Part shown: positions 33,588 through 44,953 of the stretch, piece after piece
Layout: every line of letters begins with the position of its first letter
How positions within the stretch are numbered: position 1 is the stretch's first letter
Source of the DNA: Coix lacryma-jobi var. lacryma-jobi
Lineage: Eukaryota; Streptophyta; Magnoliopsida; Poales; Poaceae
DNA: 64,000 nucleotides
Reading direction: 5' to 3'
NCBI GenBank assembly: GCA_009763385.1
Contig: CM019830.1
Span: 95,234,649 to 95,298,648, forward strand
The notes under the pieces: model-generated
Seen by the model: the letters and a program-made list of their open reading frames with translations, nothing else
Database searches by the model: none
Told to the model about the DNA's origin: nothing
Made by a program: the position numbers and the translations under genes

Positions 33588-34504
33588 TGATGAGGACATC
33601 AACACCAGCGATACATCCTCTCCGACACAACCTATAGCTGGTCCTCTTACTCGTGCTCGTGCTCGTCAACTTAATCATCAAGTGAGTTCCTTGATAAGCT
33701 CTTGTCCATCTTGTTTAGACAATGGAAATGCGTGCACTCTTGTTTTGATTAGGAACCGAGGAGAAGACCGAAAGGGAGAAGGACTCGCGCTAGCTGGATT
33801 CGGACTGCAGCAAAGCGCCAACTTGTGACCGTCACCACGGTTGCATACGGATTCGGATTCAGGCGCTTCAGGACTTGTTGGAAAGCTTATCAAGTCTACT
33901 TTCATATGAATCAAGTCCCACGTGAATACCTATTGGGCAGCAGCGGCAATGATCCAATTACCGTCGATAGGTCTTGCTGTCTAGGGTGCTGCGTCACCTC
34001 ATTTTGGGCTGATGGCCCATGTATCAAGTTGGGTCGATTAGGGACGCGTCCTAGGGTTGGAGGACGACCCCAACACCCCTTTGGTAGTCAATTCAACTAC
34101 TTATATCCCTCTAGAGCCGCCATGGTCGGGTTGGGTTTTGTTTAGATCAAGTTTAGCCTTCGCTACTTGCTTGTAGGCGCGCGTGCTGGACCAGCCGCCC
34201 GTCTCCTTGTATTCGGAACCCCATTGTTGATTAAGATTCAGTTTGGAACCTTCAATTTCATCTTGCAATTCAGTGCTTGTTTCCTCGTTCTTGCTAGTTC
34301 TTCGATTGCTTGTAGGACGGGAGCCCTAGGGGCTGGTTGTCGCGCTCCACAAGATCGTGACGGCTATTGGACGTGGTGTATCAGTTGCTAAGGCGCGGTC
34401 TTGAGGGCTGTAGTCGGGCTGTGAACGTCATCTCCATCTACTAATCGAGTTATCCCCCGCTTCTCATCGAAAGATCGGGCAAAAACCCTAGCGGGTTCAC
34501 ATCA
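33588..34504 (+). repeat. 5' LTR of element V
   Basis: From TGATGAGGACATCAAC to GGGTTCACATCA, 917 bp. No classic TATA box; CTTATATCCC near 34099 is the best candidate. The first 240 bp encode the C-terminus of the pol frame when in the 3' position. Confidence 0.9.
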
Positions 34505-34506
34505 GT

Positions 34507-34519
34507 TGGTAATCAGAGC
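34507..34519 (+). other. Primer binding site of element V
   Basis: TGGTAATCAGAGC, the initiator-Met tRNA complement with one inserted A, 2 bp past the LTR end. Confidence 0.7.
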
Positions 34520-35613
34520 AAGGTTCTTCGTGAGAGACTTCTAATCCTTTGCTGTTTTTTAATTAATTTCCTATAGTCCAGAAAACCAAAAAATAGTAGA
34601 TTAGTTTTTCCATAATCCTTTTAAACCTTTGTGCCTTGGCTAGTACCGTTAGTTAGGGCTTGTTGAATTTGCGTTGCTTCGGTTTGTGTCGAGTTGCTGG
34701 TCTTAGTGTCTAGTCCTTTAGAGTTTCGAGTTCTTGTCACCATCGATACACAGCCGAGTATTACCATATCTCCTCTCTGTCGAATCTGTGGTGAAGTCCG
34801 AATCGAACTGTGGTCTTGGTCCGGATCGAGTTGAGTTCCAATCTGAGTTCCACCAACGTGATAAAAAAGGAAGCCGAGTAGAACTCGGCAATAGGTGGAA
34901 TCCGTTTTGTGGTTGGTTCTGAGTGGGAAACCGAGTAGAACTTGTAGTCCGCGTGTTGATCTATCCTGAATTCCGACTACGTGATCCAAAAGAAAGATAA
35001 CTCCATACTTGTTCGGCCTTACTCTAAAGAGAGAGAGAATACCCTTGTACTTTCGGAAAAGTGTGTGTAGCGAATTGCTCTTTTGTATTCTTTTGTTCAT
35101 ATAATCAGTTTTTGAGGTTGCCCAAAAAAAAGAAAAAAAGGAAAAAAAGAAAAAGAAAAAAAAGAAAGAAAAGAGAAAAAATTCAAAAGAAAAGGGGTTG
35201 TTTTTCATATTGATTTTAGGATTGTTCCACCTTGTTTTCGGGGGTGTGCTGTGGTTTCCTTTGTGTTCAGGCTCGCGTCTCTAGCACGGTCTAGCCTAGG
35301 ACGAGCACAGTACCATCATCGAACGTTTATTCAGCTCGCTTTTATAACTAAGGTGGTGCTAGTTCGTTCCTTGTTTTAGCCCACCTATAGCTCCACATAC
35401 TCTACAGCTTGACAGGTCTTGTGCTGCAGCACCGATATACTTCATCCATTGCTGAAGACTTGTTCGTAGACGACCCCTCCTGTCAAGCAAGGTAAGAATT
35501 GGTAAGAACTTGTGTAACAAGTTGAGTGTGAGAGACTTGCTGTAGCTACATCCTAGTAGTTGTAGGGCTTTTATTTCTTCACTTGCCTTTCTTGTTGTCT
35601 TTATCTTTGAACC
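34520..35613 (+). other. Long leader of element V with an extreme A/G tract
   Basis: About 1.1 kb between primer site and gag. Positions 35125-35200 are almost pure A with G on the plus strand. The rest has no supported ORF on the sense strand. A 195-codon antisense frame here depends on the A/G tract encoding Phe/Ser and is not credible as a gene. Confidence 0.6.
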
Positions 35614-38600
35614 ATGACAGGGGCAGATGATGATAACGAAATACCACATACACCTCGCACTAAGGGCATCATACAACATTTTGAAAGGAAAGTGAAGCTG
35701 CACACAGAGGGACTTGATAACGACTTGCTGGTGACAAATGAAAAGCTAGGGCAGTTGGAGGCTACGCAGATTGCCACAAACAACAAGCTTACAAGTTTGG
35801 AGGAATCCGTTGCTAGTGTGGACAAAAGCCTTGCTGCTCTCCTAAGGCAATTTGATGACTTCCACACCGAAGATAAAGAGAAGCATAAAGAAGAAAAGGA
35901 GGGAGATCGAGAGCACGGTAGTCATGAAGATGACTACACTGCTGATACTGAACATGATGATCAAGACACTCGTGATCGACGTCGCCTATGTCACAACCGT
36001 AGAGGTATGGGTGGCAACCGCCGACGCGAGGTACACAATAATGATGATGCTTTCAGTAAGATTAAATTTAAGATACCTCCTTTTGATGGTAAATATGACC
36101 CTGATGCCTACATTACTTGGGAGATTATTGTTGATCAAAAGTTTGCATGTCATGAATTTCCTGAGACTACACGTGTTAGGGCTGCTACTAGTGAGTTTAC
36201 AGATTTTGCTTCTGTTTGGTGGATAGAATATGGCAAGAAAAATCCTAATAACATACCTAAAACTTGGGATGCGCTGAAACGAGCCATGAGAGCTAGATTT
36301 GTTCCATCTTACTATGCCTGTGATATGATAAATAAGTTGCAGCAATTGAGACAAGGTGCTAAAAGTGTAGAAGAATATTATCAGGAATTACAAACGGGTA
36401 TGTTGCGTTGTAACCTAGAGGAGGATGAGGAACCGGCTATGGCTAGATTTTTGGGTGGGTTAAATCGGGAAATTCAGGACATCCTCGCTTACAAAGAATA
36501 CAATAATGTAACCCGTTTGTTTCATCTTGCTTGTAAAGCTCAAAGGGAAGTGCAGGGACGACGTGCTAGCGAAAGGAGTAATATTTTTGCAGGGAAGGCT
36601 AATTCATGGCAGCAATGCATGACTACAACTCCATCTACACGTATTTCTACTCCATCATCTAGTGACAAGACTCAAGTTGCCCCCACAAATTCAGTTGCAA
36701 AGACGATGCAAAAGCCTGTTGCGAGTACTTCATCCGTGGCATCGACGGGTAGAACAAGCAACATACAATGTCACCGGTGCAAGGGATAAGGGCACATGAT
36801 GCGTGACTGTCCAAACAAGCGAGTTGTGATTGTCAAGGATGATGGTGAGTGTTCATCTGCTAGTGATTTTGATGAAGATACACTTGCACTGCTTGCGACT
36901 GACCATGCAGGTAATGAAGAACAAATAGAAGAACATATTAATGCAGGTAAAGCGGACCACTATGAGAGCTTGATCGTGCAGCGAGTGCTTAGTGCACAAA
37001 TGGAGAAGGCGGAGCAAAATCAGCAACACATTTTATTCCAAACAAAGTGTGTCATCAAAGAGCGTTCCTGCCGCATGATCATTGATGGAGGTAGCTGCAA
37101 CAACTTGGCAAGCAGCGATATGGTGCAGAAGCTTGCCCTCAACACCAAACCACACCCGCATCCCTACTACATCCAATGGCTGAACAACAGTGGTAAGGCA
37201 AAGGTAACTAGACTTGTGACAATTAATTTTTCCATCGGATCCTATAAAGATATTGTTGAATGTGATGTTGTGCCTATGCAAGCTTGTAACATTCTGCTAG
37301 GTAGACCTTGGCAATTTGATAGAGATTCTAAGCATCATGGTAGATCAAATCAGTATTCTTTTCTATACCATGATCACAAAATTGTGTTGCATCCTATGTC
37401 CCCTGAAATTATTATGCAAACTGATGTTGCTAGGGCTACTAAAGCAAAGAGCGAGAGCAATAAAAATGATAAATCTGTAATTGGTAACAAAGATGAGATA
37501 AAACTAAAAGGACGTTGTATGATAGCTACCAAATCAGATATTAATGAGTTCAATGCATCCACTTCTGTTGCTTATGCTTTGATATGCAAGGATGTTTTGA
37601 TTTCAATCGAGGATATGCAATGTTCTTTGCCCTCTGCTGTTGCTAACGTTTTGCAGGAGTATTCCGATGCGTTTCCAAGTGAGATACCAGCGAAGCTGCC
37701 ACCACTACGCGGGATTGAGCACCAAATTGATCTTATTCCTGGTGCATCTTTGCCAAACCGTGCACCATACAGGACAAACCCGGAAGAAACAAAGGAAATT
37801 CAGTGACAAGTGCAAGAACTACTAGACAAAGGTTATGTGCAAGAATCTCTTAGTCCTTGTGCTGTTCCAGTAATTTTAGTGCCTAAGAAAGATGGAACAT
37901 GGAGTATGTGTGTTGATTGTAGAGCTATTAATAATATCACCATTCGATATCGACACCCTATTCCACGATTAGATGATATGCTTGATGAACTGAGTGGTGC
38001 TGTTGTGTTTTCAAAAGTTGATTTACGTAGTGGGTACCACCAGATTCGTATGAAATTGGGAGATGAATGGAAAACTGCTTTCAAAACTAAGTTCGGTTTG
38101 TATGAGTGGTTAGTCATGCCTTTTGGGTTAACTAATGCACCTAGTACTTTCATGAGATTAATGAACGAGGTTCTGCGTGCTTTCATTGGGAAATTTGTTG
38201 TCGTATATTTCGATGATATATTGATTTACAACAAATCATTGGATGAACATCTTGATCATTTACGTGCTGTTTTTTAATGCACTACACGAGGCACGTTTAT
38301 TTGGTAACCTTGAGAAGTGCACCTTTTGCACCGATCGAGTGTCTTTTCTTGGTTATGTTGTGACTCCATAGGGAATTGAGGTTGATCAAGCCAAGGTGGA
38401 AGCTATACAGGGATGGCCTGTCCCAAAGACTATCACCCAGGTGCGGAGTTTCCTAGGACTTGCTGGATTCTATCGCCGTTTTGTGAAGGATTTCAGCACC
38501 ATTGCTGCACCATTGAATGAGCTTACAAAGAAGGGGGTGCCTTTTGAATGGGGCAAAACACAAGAGAATTCATTCAACATGTTGAAAGATAAGTTAACTC

Positions 38601-40519
38601 ATGCACCTCTCCTACAACTTCCTGATTTTAATCAGACTTTTGAGCTTGAATGTGATGCTAGTGGAATTGGTTTGGGAGGTGTTTTGTTACAAGAGGGAAA
38701 ACCTATTGCATATTTTAGTGAGAAATTGAGTGGGCCTGTTCTCAATTATTCTACTTATGATAAAGAACTCTATGCTCTTGTTCGAACATTAGAGACATGG
38801 CAGCATTATTTGTGGCCCAAAGAGTTTCTTATCCATTCAAATCATGAATCTTTGAAACATATCCGTAGTCAAGGAAAACTGAATCGTAGGCATGCAAAAT
38901 GGGTTGAATTTATTGAATCTTTTCCTTATATTATTAAGCACAAGAAAGGGAAGGAGAATATTATTGCTGATGCTTTGTCACGGAGATATACTTTGCTGAA
39001 TCAACTTGATTACAAGATCTTTGGGTTAGAAACAATTAAAGACCAATATGTTCATGATGCTGATTTTAGAGACGTGTTGCTGCATTGTAAAGATGGAAAA
39101 GGGTGGAACAAATTCATCGTTAATGATGGGTTTGTGTTTAGAGCTAACAAGCTATGCATTCCAGCTAGCTCTGTTCGTTTGTTGTCGTTGCAGGAAGCGT
39201 ATTGAGGTGGCTTGATGGGACATTTTGGAGCAAAGAAGACTGAGGACATACTTGCTGGTCATTTCTTTTGGCCAAGGATGAAGAGAGATATGGAGAGGTT
39301 TGTTGCTCGTTGCACAACATGTCAAAAGGCAAAGTCAAGGTTAAATCCCCACAGTTTGTATTTACCTCTTCCTGTTCCTAATGCTCCTTGGGAGGATATA
39401 TCTATGGATTTTGTGTTGGGATTACCAAGGACTAGGAGGGGACGTGATAGTGTGTTTGTGGTTATTGATAGATTTTCTAAGATGGCACATTTCATACCAT
39501 GTCATAAAACTGATGATGCTACAAAGATTGCTGATTTGTTCTTTCGAGAAATTGTTCGTTTACATGGTGTGCCCAACACAATTGTTTTTGATCATGATGC
39601 TAAATTTCTTAGTCATTTTTGGAAGACTTTGTGGTTTAAATTGGGGACTAAGCTTTTATTTTCCACCAGTTGTCATCCCCAAACTGATGGTCAAACTAAA
39701 GTTGTGAATAGAACTTTATCCACTATGTTAAGGGCTATTTTGAAGAAGAATATTAAGATGTGGGAAGAATGTTCGCCTCATATTGAGTTCGCTTATAATC
39801 GTTCATTGCATTCTACTACTAAAATGTGTCCTTTCGAGATTGTTTATGGCTTCTTGCCACGTGCTCCTATTGATTTAATGCCTTTGCCAAGTTCTGAAAA
39901 AAAGAATTTTGATGCTAAGCAACGTGTTGAATTGATGATAAAATTGCATGAAGCCACTAAAGAAAACATAGAGCGCATGAATGCTAAGTACAAATGCGCT
40001 GGAGATAAAGGTAGAAAGCAATTGATTCTGGAACCTGGAGATTTGGTTTGGTTGCATTTGCGAAAAGATAGATTTCTAGAACTGAGAAAATCTAAATTGA
40101 TGCCTAGAGCTGATGGTCCTTTTAAAGTGCTGCAACGAATTAATGAAAATGCATATAAGCTTGATCTTCCTGCAGATTTTGGGGTTAGTCCCACATTTAA
40201 CATTGCAGATTTGAAGCCTTATTTGGGTGAGGAAGATGAGCTTGAGTCGAGGACGACTCAAATGCAAGAAAGGGAGGATGATGAGGACATCAACACCAGC
40301 GATACATCCTCTCCGACACAACCTATAGCTGGTCCTCTTACTCGTGCTCGTGCTCGTCAACTTAATCATCAAGTGAGTTCCTTGATAAGCTCTTGTCCAT
40401 CTTGTTTAGACAATGGAAATGCGTGCACTCTTGTTTTGATTAGGAACCGAGGAGAAGACCGAAAGGGAGAAGGACTCGCGCTAGCTGGATTCGGACTGCA
40501 GCAAAGCGCCAACTTGTGA
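35614..40519 (+). pseudogene. gag-pol: Gag-pol polyprotein gene of element V (CRM-like), inactivated
   Basis: The order is gag (FASVWWIEYGK to RARFVPSYY), CCHC knuckle, protease (MIIDGGSCNNLAS), reverse transcriptase (VDLRSGYHQIRM, catalytic YFDD at 38206-38217), RNase H (ELECDASGIGLGG, IADALSRR), integrase zinc-binding region (HFGAKKTEDI, CTTCQKAK) and core (MDFVLGLPR), and a basic C-terminus ending inside the 3' LTR (GPLTRARARQL). Breaks: TAA 36787 inside the zinc knuckle, TGA 37804, one extra T in a T-run at 38268-38273, TAG 38369, TGA 39203. The integrase catalytic Glu is Lys (39698-39700) and the second Asp motif reads FDHD. ATG 35614 is chosen because it opens the gag frame. Confidence 0.9.
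40267..40278 (+). other. Polypurine tract of element V
   Basis: AAGAAAGGGAGGA immediately precedes the 3' LTR start TGATGAGG, and it lies inside the open pol frame. Confidence 0.75.
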
Positions 40520-41195
40520 CCATCACCACGGTTGCATACGGATTCGGATTCAGGCGCTTCAGGACTTGTTGGAAAGCTTATCAAGTCTACTTTCATATGA
40601 ATCAAGTCCCACGTGAATACCTATTCGGCAGCAGTGGCAATGATCTAATTACCATTGACAGGTCTTGCTGTCTAGGGTGCTGCGTCACCTCATTTTGGGT
40701 TGTTGGCCCATGTACCAAGTTGGGTCGATTAGGGACGCGTCCTAGGGTTGGAGGACGACCCCAACACCCCTTTGGTCGTCAATTCAACTACTTATATCCC
40801 TCTAGAGCCGCCATGGTCGGGTTGGGTTTTGTTTAGATCAAGTTTAGCCTTCGCTACTTGCTTGTAGGCTCGCGTGCTGGACCAGCCGCCCGTCTCCTTG
40901 TATTCAGAACCCCATTGTTGATTAAGATTCAGTTTGTAACCTTCAATTTCATCTTGCAATTCAGTGCTTGTTTCCTCGTTCTTGCTAGTTCTTCGATTGC
41001 TCGCAGGACGGGAGCCCTAGGGGCTGGTTGTCGCGCTCCACAAGATCGTGACGGCTATTGGACGTGGTGGATGGGTTGCCAAGGCGTGGTCTTGAGGGCT
41101 GTAGTCGGGCCGTGAACGTCATCTCCATCCACTAATCGAGTTATCCCCCGCTTCTCATCGAAAGATCGGGCAAAAACCCTAGCGGGTTCACATCA
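40279..41195 (+). repeat. 3' LTR of element V
   Basis: 917 bp, the same length as the 5' LTR. The pol frame continues 80 codons into it and stops at 40519. Confidence 0.9.
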
Positions 41196-41200
41196 ATGAC

Positions 41201-41302
41201 AAAGGAGTGGTGCCAAAAGAAGAAGAACCCGATGGAGTACTAAGAGAAGAAGTGCCCAAGGAAGAAGATCCACCCGATAAGGATGAAACTCCATGGACCT
41301 AA
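41201..41302 (+). pseudogene. C-terminal tail of the element IV gag-protease gene
   Basis: Skipping element V and one TSD copy, the frame of 31821-33587 continues through an acidic Lys/Glu/Pro tail (VVPKEEEPDGV, DETPWT) and stops at TAA 41300-41302. This shows that the family's gene ends after protease rather than being cut short by V. The stop overlaps a splice-donor-like TAAGGTATGG. Confidence 0.75.
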
Positions 41303-42975
41303 GGTATGGTTTTACTTTTAATTTTTCCCTTCAATTTTCCCTTTTCAAATAAATAACATATGTCATGCATGTAACTAAATATATATATATATATATCACC
41401 AGTTATCATTAGTTATATGCATAGGTATATGTTAACTTAGCTAGAATAATAAAATATCATAATAGGATAGTTTCCCTTTTTCACAACATTAGATAGTTTC
41501 CCTTTTTAATAAAATGAGAACAAGAGCTCCGACCGAGAAAGGAAAAAACCCTTCACCAAGCAAGAAGCCAGCTTGGGGGAGACTCCCGCTCCAATAAGGT
41601 ATGTCTCAAGCCTACACTTTATATTCAGTTCTTAAATTCTATATCTTTTTGAGTGTCACATGCTTGCCTAAATAACCATTCCATGAATAAAATTGATAAA
41701 ATCTGCTTAAACAAGTTGAAACCTGAATAAGATTTGAAATATGTCATGCAAATGTTATTGTTATGGTTTGAATAACTGGTCTTATCTAAGTTGTAGCTTT
41801 TGTGGGTTGCACATGCTTTAACTAAAATCATGCTTAGTGAATAAAGTTAGTAAGAAATGTTGTAATTCTTTAAACTTGTTGAGGTGAAATTAGGACCTAA
41901 TCTGGAGGATTTCTTTTAAAAATTATGAAAACCTTGCTAAAAGTTCCTCCTAGATTTTATCCCATCTCACCACCAGCCAAATATTTGTTAGTCATTAGGC
42001 AAAACCACAAAGAGCTTTATTTGTGTTGAGCTTTGTCAGACCTCATAGATCTTAGTAGAGAAGCTTATCATATCTTTTGAATCAAGATTCACACACACCC
42101 ACCATAAATTGCCTACTCTCCACTTTGGAAATTTGTAACCACCAAAAAAATTGCTTATTCTCTACACTGGAGATATGCAATACCCTGCCAAACATCCCAT
42201 TGATAGCCTTATGCTTATTCCTACACTGGGAATAAGCATTTCTCCCTCTTCCCCCTTTTTTTCATTTCTGAAATCCTTTCCTATAGATATCTGGGGAAAT
42301 CTAGAGCTAAGAAAGAGAGATATCAGAAAAAAAGAGCAAAGTAGCTCAAGAGAGGACTATGTCCTAAGAAAAATATCAGGACACATCTTTTTGTCTACTC
42401 ACTATGTATCCAAAAAAAAGAGAGAGTTATCATTAGCTCTAGACCCCCAGAAATTAACTACGAAGGATTATGAAATATCTCTCCATACACTTCCACATAA
42501 CCACACATGCACATCTTGATCAATTTTTATGATTTGCTGCTCCTTATGATCTGAGTGTCTAGCTTAGCAATAAATATCAAGCAATTTGCTCATGGTTCTT
42601 AGCCTTCCTATAACTCCACATATCATTCTTTAGAAATAGGAGAGGCTACATTTTGGCCTAAGTGAGGATTTAAACACCATTGAGTGACTGAGTGAATCCT
42701 GAAGGACTTAAGCAAGTTTTTATCTTTTGAAAACCTTAAAACCTCTAGACAGAATCCTAGTTAAACCTAAGCGAGATAAAAGTTTCCTATCTACTACTTT
42801 GTTTCACACTTGCATGTTTGAAGTGAAAAGCTATAAGCCCCACATTGCTATGATTAATGATATATGCTAAGTTATTTCTCACTATACAATATGCACTTGC
42901 ATACATCTTAAGTTGCTATCCATTTCATGCTCAAAGCTTAAACCGCATTGTTGCTCGAGGACGAGCAACAGGTTA
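41303..42975 (+). other. 3' noncoding region of element IV
   Basis: AT-rich. Contains a TA microsatellite (41380-41396), AGCTTGGGGGAG (41571) followed by AAGGTATGTC (41597), and a hairpin GCTTATTCC-tacactg-GGAATAAGC near 42211. The part 42050-42130 and the end (CTCGAGGACGAGCAACAG) resemble the 3' region of element II. No ORF is supported. Confidence 0.65.
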
Positions 42976-42988
42976 GCTTGGGGGAGCT
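42976..42988 (+). other. Polypurine tract of element IV
   Basis: GCTTGGGGGAGCT directly before TGTTGATGG. Confidence 0.8.
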
Positions 42989-44948
42989 TGTTGATGGTCC
43001 TTAAACACCTGTTTTACCATCAACATTTTACCCTAAAATTCACCAAAAAGGCATGAAATGTAGTCAAATAGGTTTCAAACTAACCAAATTCCACATGTCC
43101 ATAGATTTTTATTTGAATGCAGGATTTGGACCAAATTTGGAGAATGAACCCACCAGGAGACGAGCCCACTCACCAGGACCCATTTGGGCCCGAGTGGGGT
43201 GGCGCCCGCCACCCAAAAGTGGCGCCCGCCACATGAAGAGGCCCAACTCTCCCCCTTGCCACGTCACTGATCCATGTGACCATCCCAAGGCCAAATCTTG
43301 GCCCTTGGTCACTAGGTCAGTGGCATCGGACGGCTCAGGATGGAGTGGCGTGGATCAAGGCAGAATGGCGGTTACCTGAACATGCAACCGACCTAACCAC
43401 TGCCTCTCTGGAGCTCCTGGATGCCGTTGAAGCAAAGGCGGTGCATCCAACGGTGAGGGAGGTGGCGGCCGCCACCTAGGGCTAGCGCCCGCCACTAGGG
43501 TTAGCCCTATGTCGGCTGGCTACCCCCTATAAATACCCCCCTCACTCATTTGGGCTATAAATACCCCCCTGAGGCAGCACTTCATTTGTACCATCCCAGA
43601 GAAAGCAACACACAAGCAAGAGAAGCAAGTGAGAGTTAGGTTAGAAGCTCAGAGAGCTTAGGTAAGTAGGTAGCTAGTAGAGCAAGGCATCTTCGCCCTC
43701 GCGGTAGCGCTGCTCAAAGCTTAGCTCAAGAGTAGAGGCGTGCGAGTGATCGGTCCTGGAGCTGGGAAGAGTCTTCCTTCATCTCCAGTTCAGGTTTTTC
43801 TCTTGTTACTCAAGCACTTTACTATATTCTATTTCATCATTTCAAGTATTACTTTATTCTACTTATCAGTATTGAGTAGTACACTTGATTGATTGCTTGA
43901 GTGCCTAGCTATCCTACAGTTCAATTCACTTAGCCATAGTAGTTAATCTCTAGTGAGCTTAGTGTTTGATCTTTGTCAATAGGTTGCTTAGTTAGTTTAG
44001 TGTTTATCTTATTAAGTCAAGTATTTGCTCTGACGTCCGCAAGGGTGTCTCTATTCAAAGCTAGGGTAGAGATAGTTAGAATATAGTTAAGCGTGGTGCT
44101 TAGTTATAAACTTACCTTCAGATACGGCCGGACCCCCGGATAGCTGTGGTAGCAAGCAGGTGGTGACAGCCCTGTGCGCCTTGAATTCCACCACGTAGTT
44201 GGCCCAGTTTAACAGTAAGGCTCGTTGTGCTAGCGTTCAACCTAAGTAAGTGGTAAAGGCTAGTACGCCTCGTTACTTGACAATATAGGAATAAAACTAT
44301 ACTTAACTTAGTTGCTTTATTGACTTTTGCCTATCCTGCTTCGTAACTATCTTGCTTCATAGTTATCTTGCTTCGTAGTTATCTAGGAGTAGTTATTAGT
44401 TAGTAGTTAGTTATCTTAGTTACCCTTATTTACCCTCTATCTACCTATCCATCCACCTTACCTTAGCAATCCATTCCATCCTTACCTATCCATCCATATA
44501 TTCTTTCTAGCCTTTCATCTCCTCTCTTCTCCCCTTTTCCTTTTTCTTATTTCTTCGACTCTCATCCCCTCCTTGACTCGACTCATACACCACCCTAGCC
44601 TTCCCTTGGGATCAAATAAATCGACACCTGGTACTCCCAGGCGAAGTGCTACTACGATAGTTCTGTGCGCTTGCAGAATCTCCTCTTGGTAGATTGCAAC
44701 CTCTCTAGCTAGCTCCTACTAGTGTCGGGATTGACAACCCCATTTGACATTAGTAGATAGCTGCTCTAGCTTCACTCCTTTTGGTATAGTGACCGGACTT
44801 GCTACAAGCACTTCTAACACCGTTGCCAGGAATAGATTTCATAGTCTACTCCTAGTAACAACGTTAGCAACTGCCAACAAGCATTTCTGGGTCGTTACCG
44901 GGGATAGTTGCCTAGCTCTATCTTTAGTGAAGCTAAGAACTACCAACA
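42989..44948 (+). repeat. 3' LTR of element IV
   Basis: 1,960 bp, ending ACTACCAACA followed by the TSD ccact. TATA boxes at 43528 and 43555. U3 palindromes at about 43199, 43218 and 43463. Fossil primer sites near 44813 and 44888, the latter still reading GGTCGTTACCGGGGA. Confidence 0.9.
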
Positions 44949-44953
44949 CCACT

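Larger units (their letters stand above)
33588..41195 (+). mobile_element. Element V: complete CRM-like Ty3/gypsy retrotransposon
   Basis: Two 917-bp LTRs (33588-34504 and 40279-41195) flank one gag-pol frame. The target duplication atgac is at 33583-33587 and 41196-41200. The LTRs differ at about two dozen positions by hand alignment. The gag-pol frame runs into the 3' LTR, a feature I know from centromeric (CRM) retrotransposons, and the LTR opening TGATGAGGACATC also recalls them. The clade call is an inference; other chromoviruses remain possible. It is inactivated by several stops, a frameshift and loss of the integrase catalytic Glu. Confidence 0.85.
29673..44948 (+). mobile_element. 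Element IV: complete Athila-type gag-protease element, hosting V
   Basis: LTRs 29673-31633 (1,961 bp) and 42989-44948 (1,960 bp) flank it, with the target duplication ccact at 29668-29672 and 44949-44953. Primer site 31642, polypurine tract 42976. Without element V (7,608 bp plus TSD) it is about 7.66 kb. Its only gene is gag-protease, closed by a stop at 41300; it lacks reverse transcriptase and integrase and so depended on another element. Its gag is clearly related to that of II. Confidence 0.9.

Noticed and set aside
33466..33828. 120-codon ORF spanning the IV/V border
   Set aside because: A chimera of element IV protease tail in a wrong frame and element V LTR; it only exists because of the insertion.
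34621..35208. 195-codon minus-strand ORF in the leader of element V
   Set aside because: Its N-terminus is Phe/Ser translated from the A/G tract and the rest has no domain or promoter; most likely chance.
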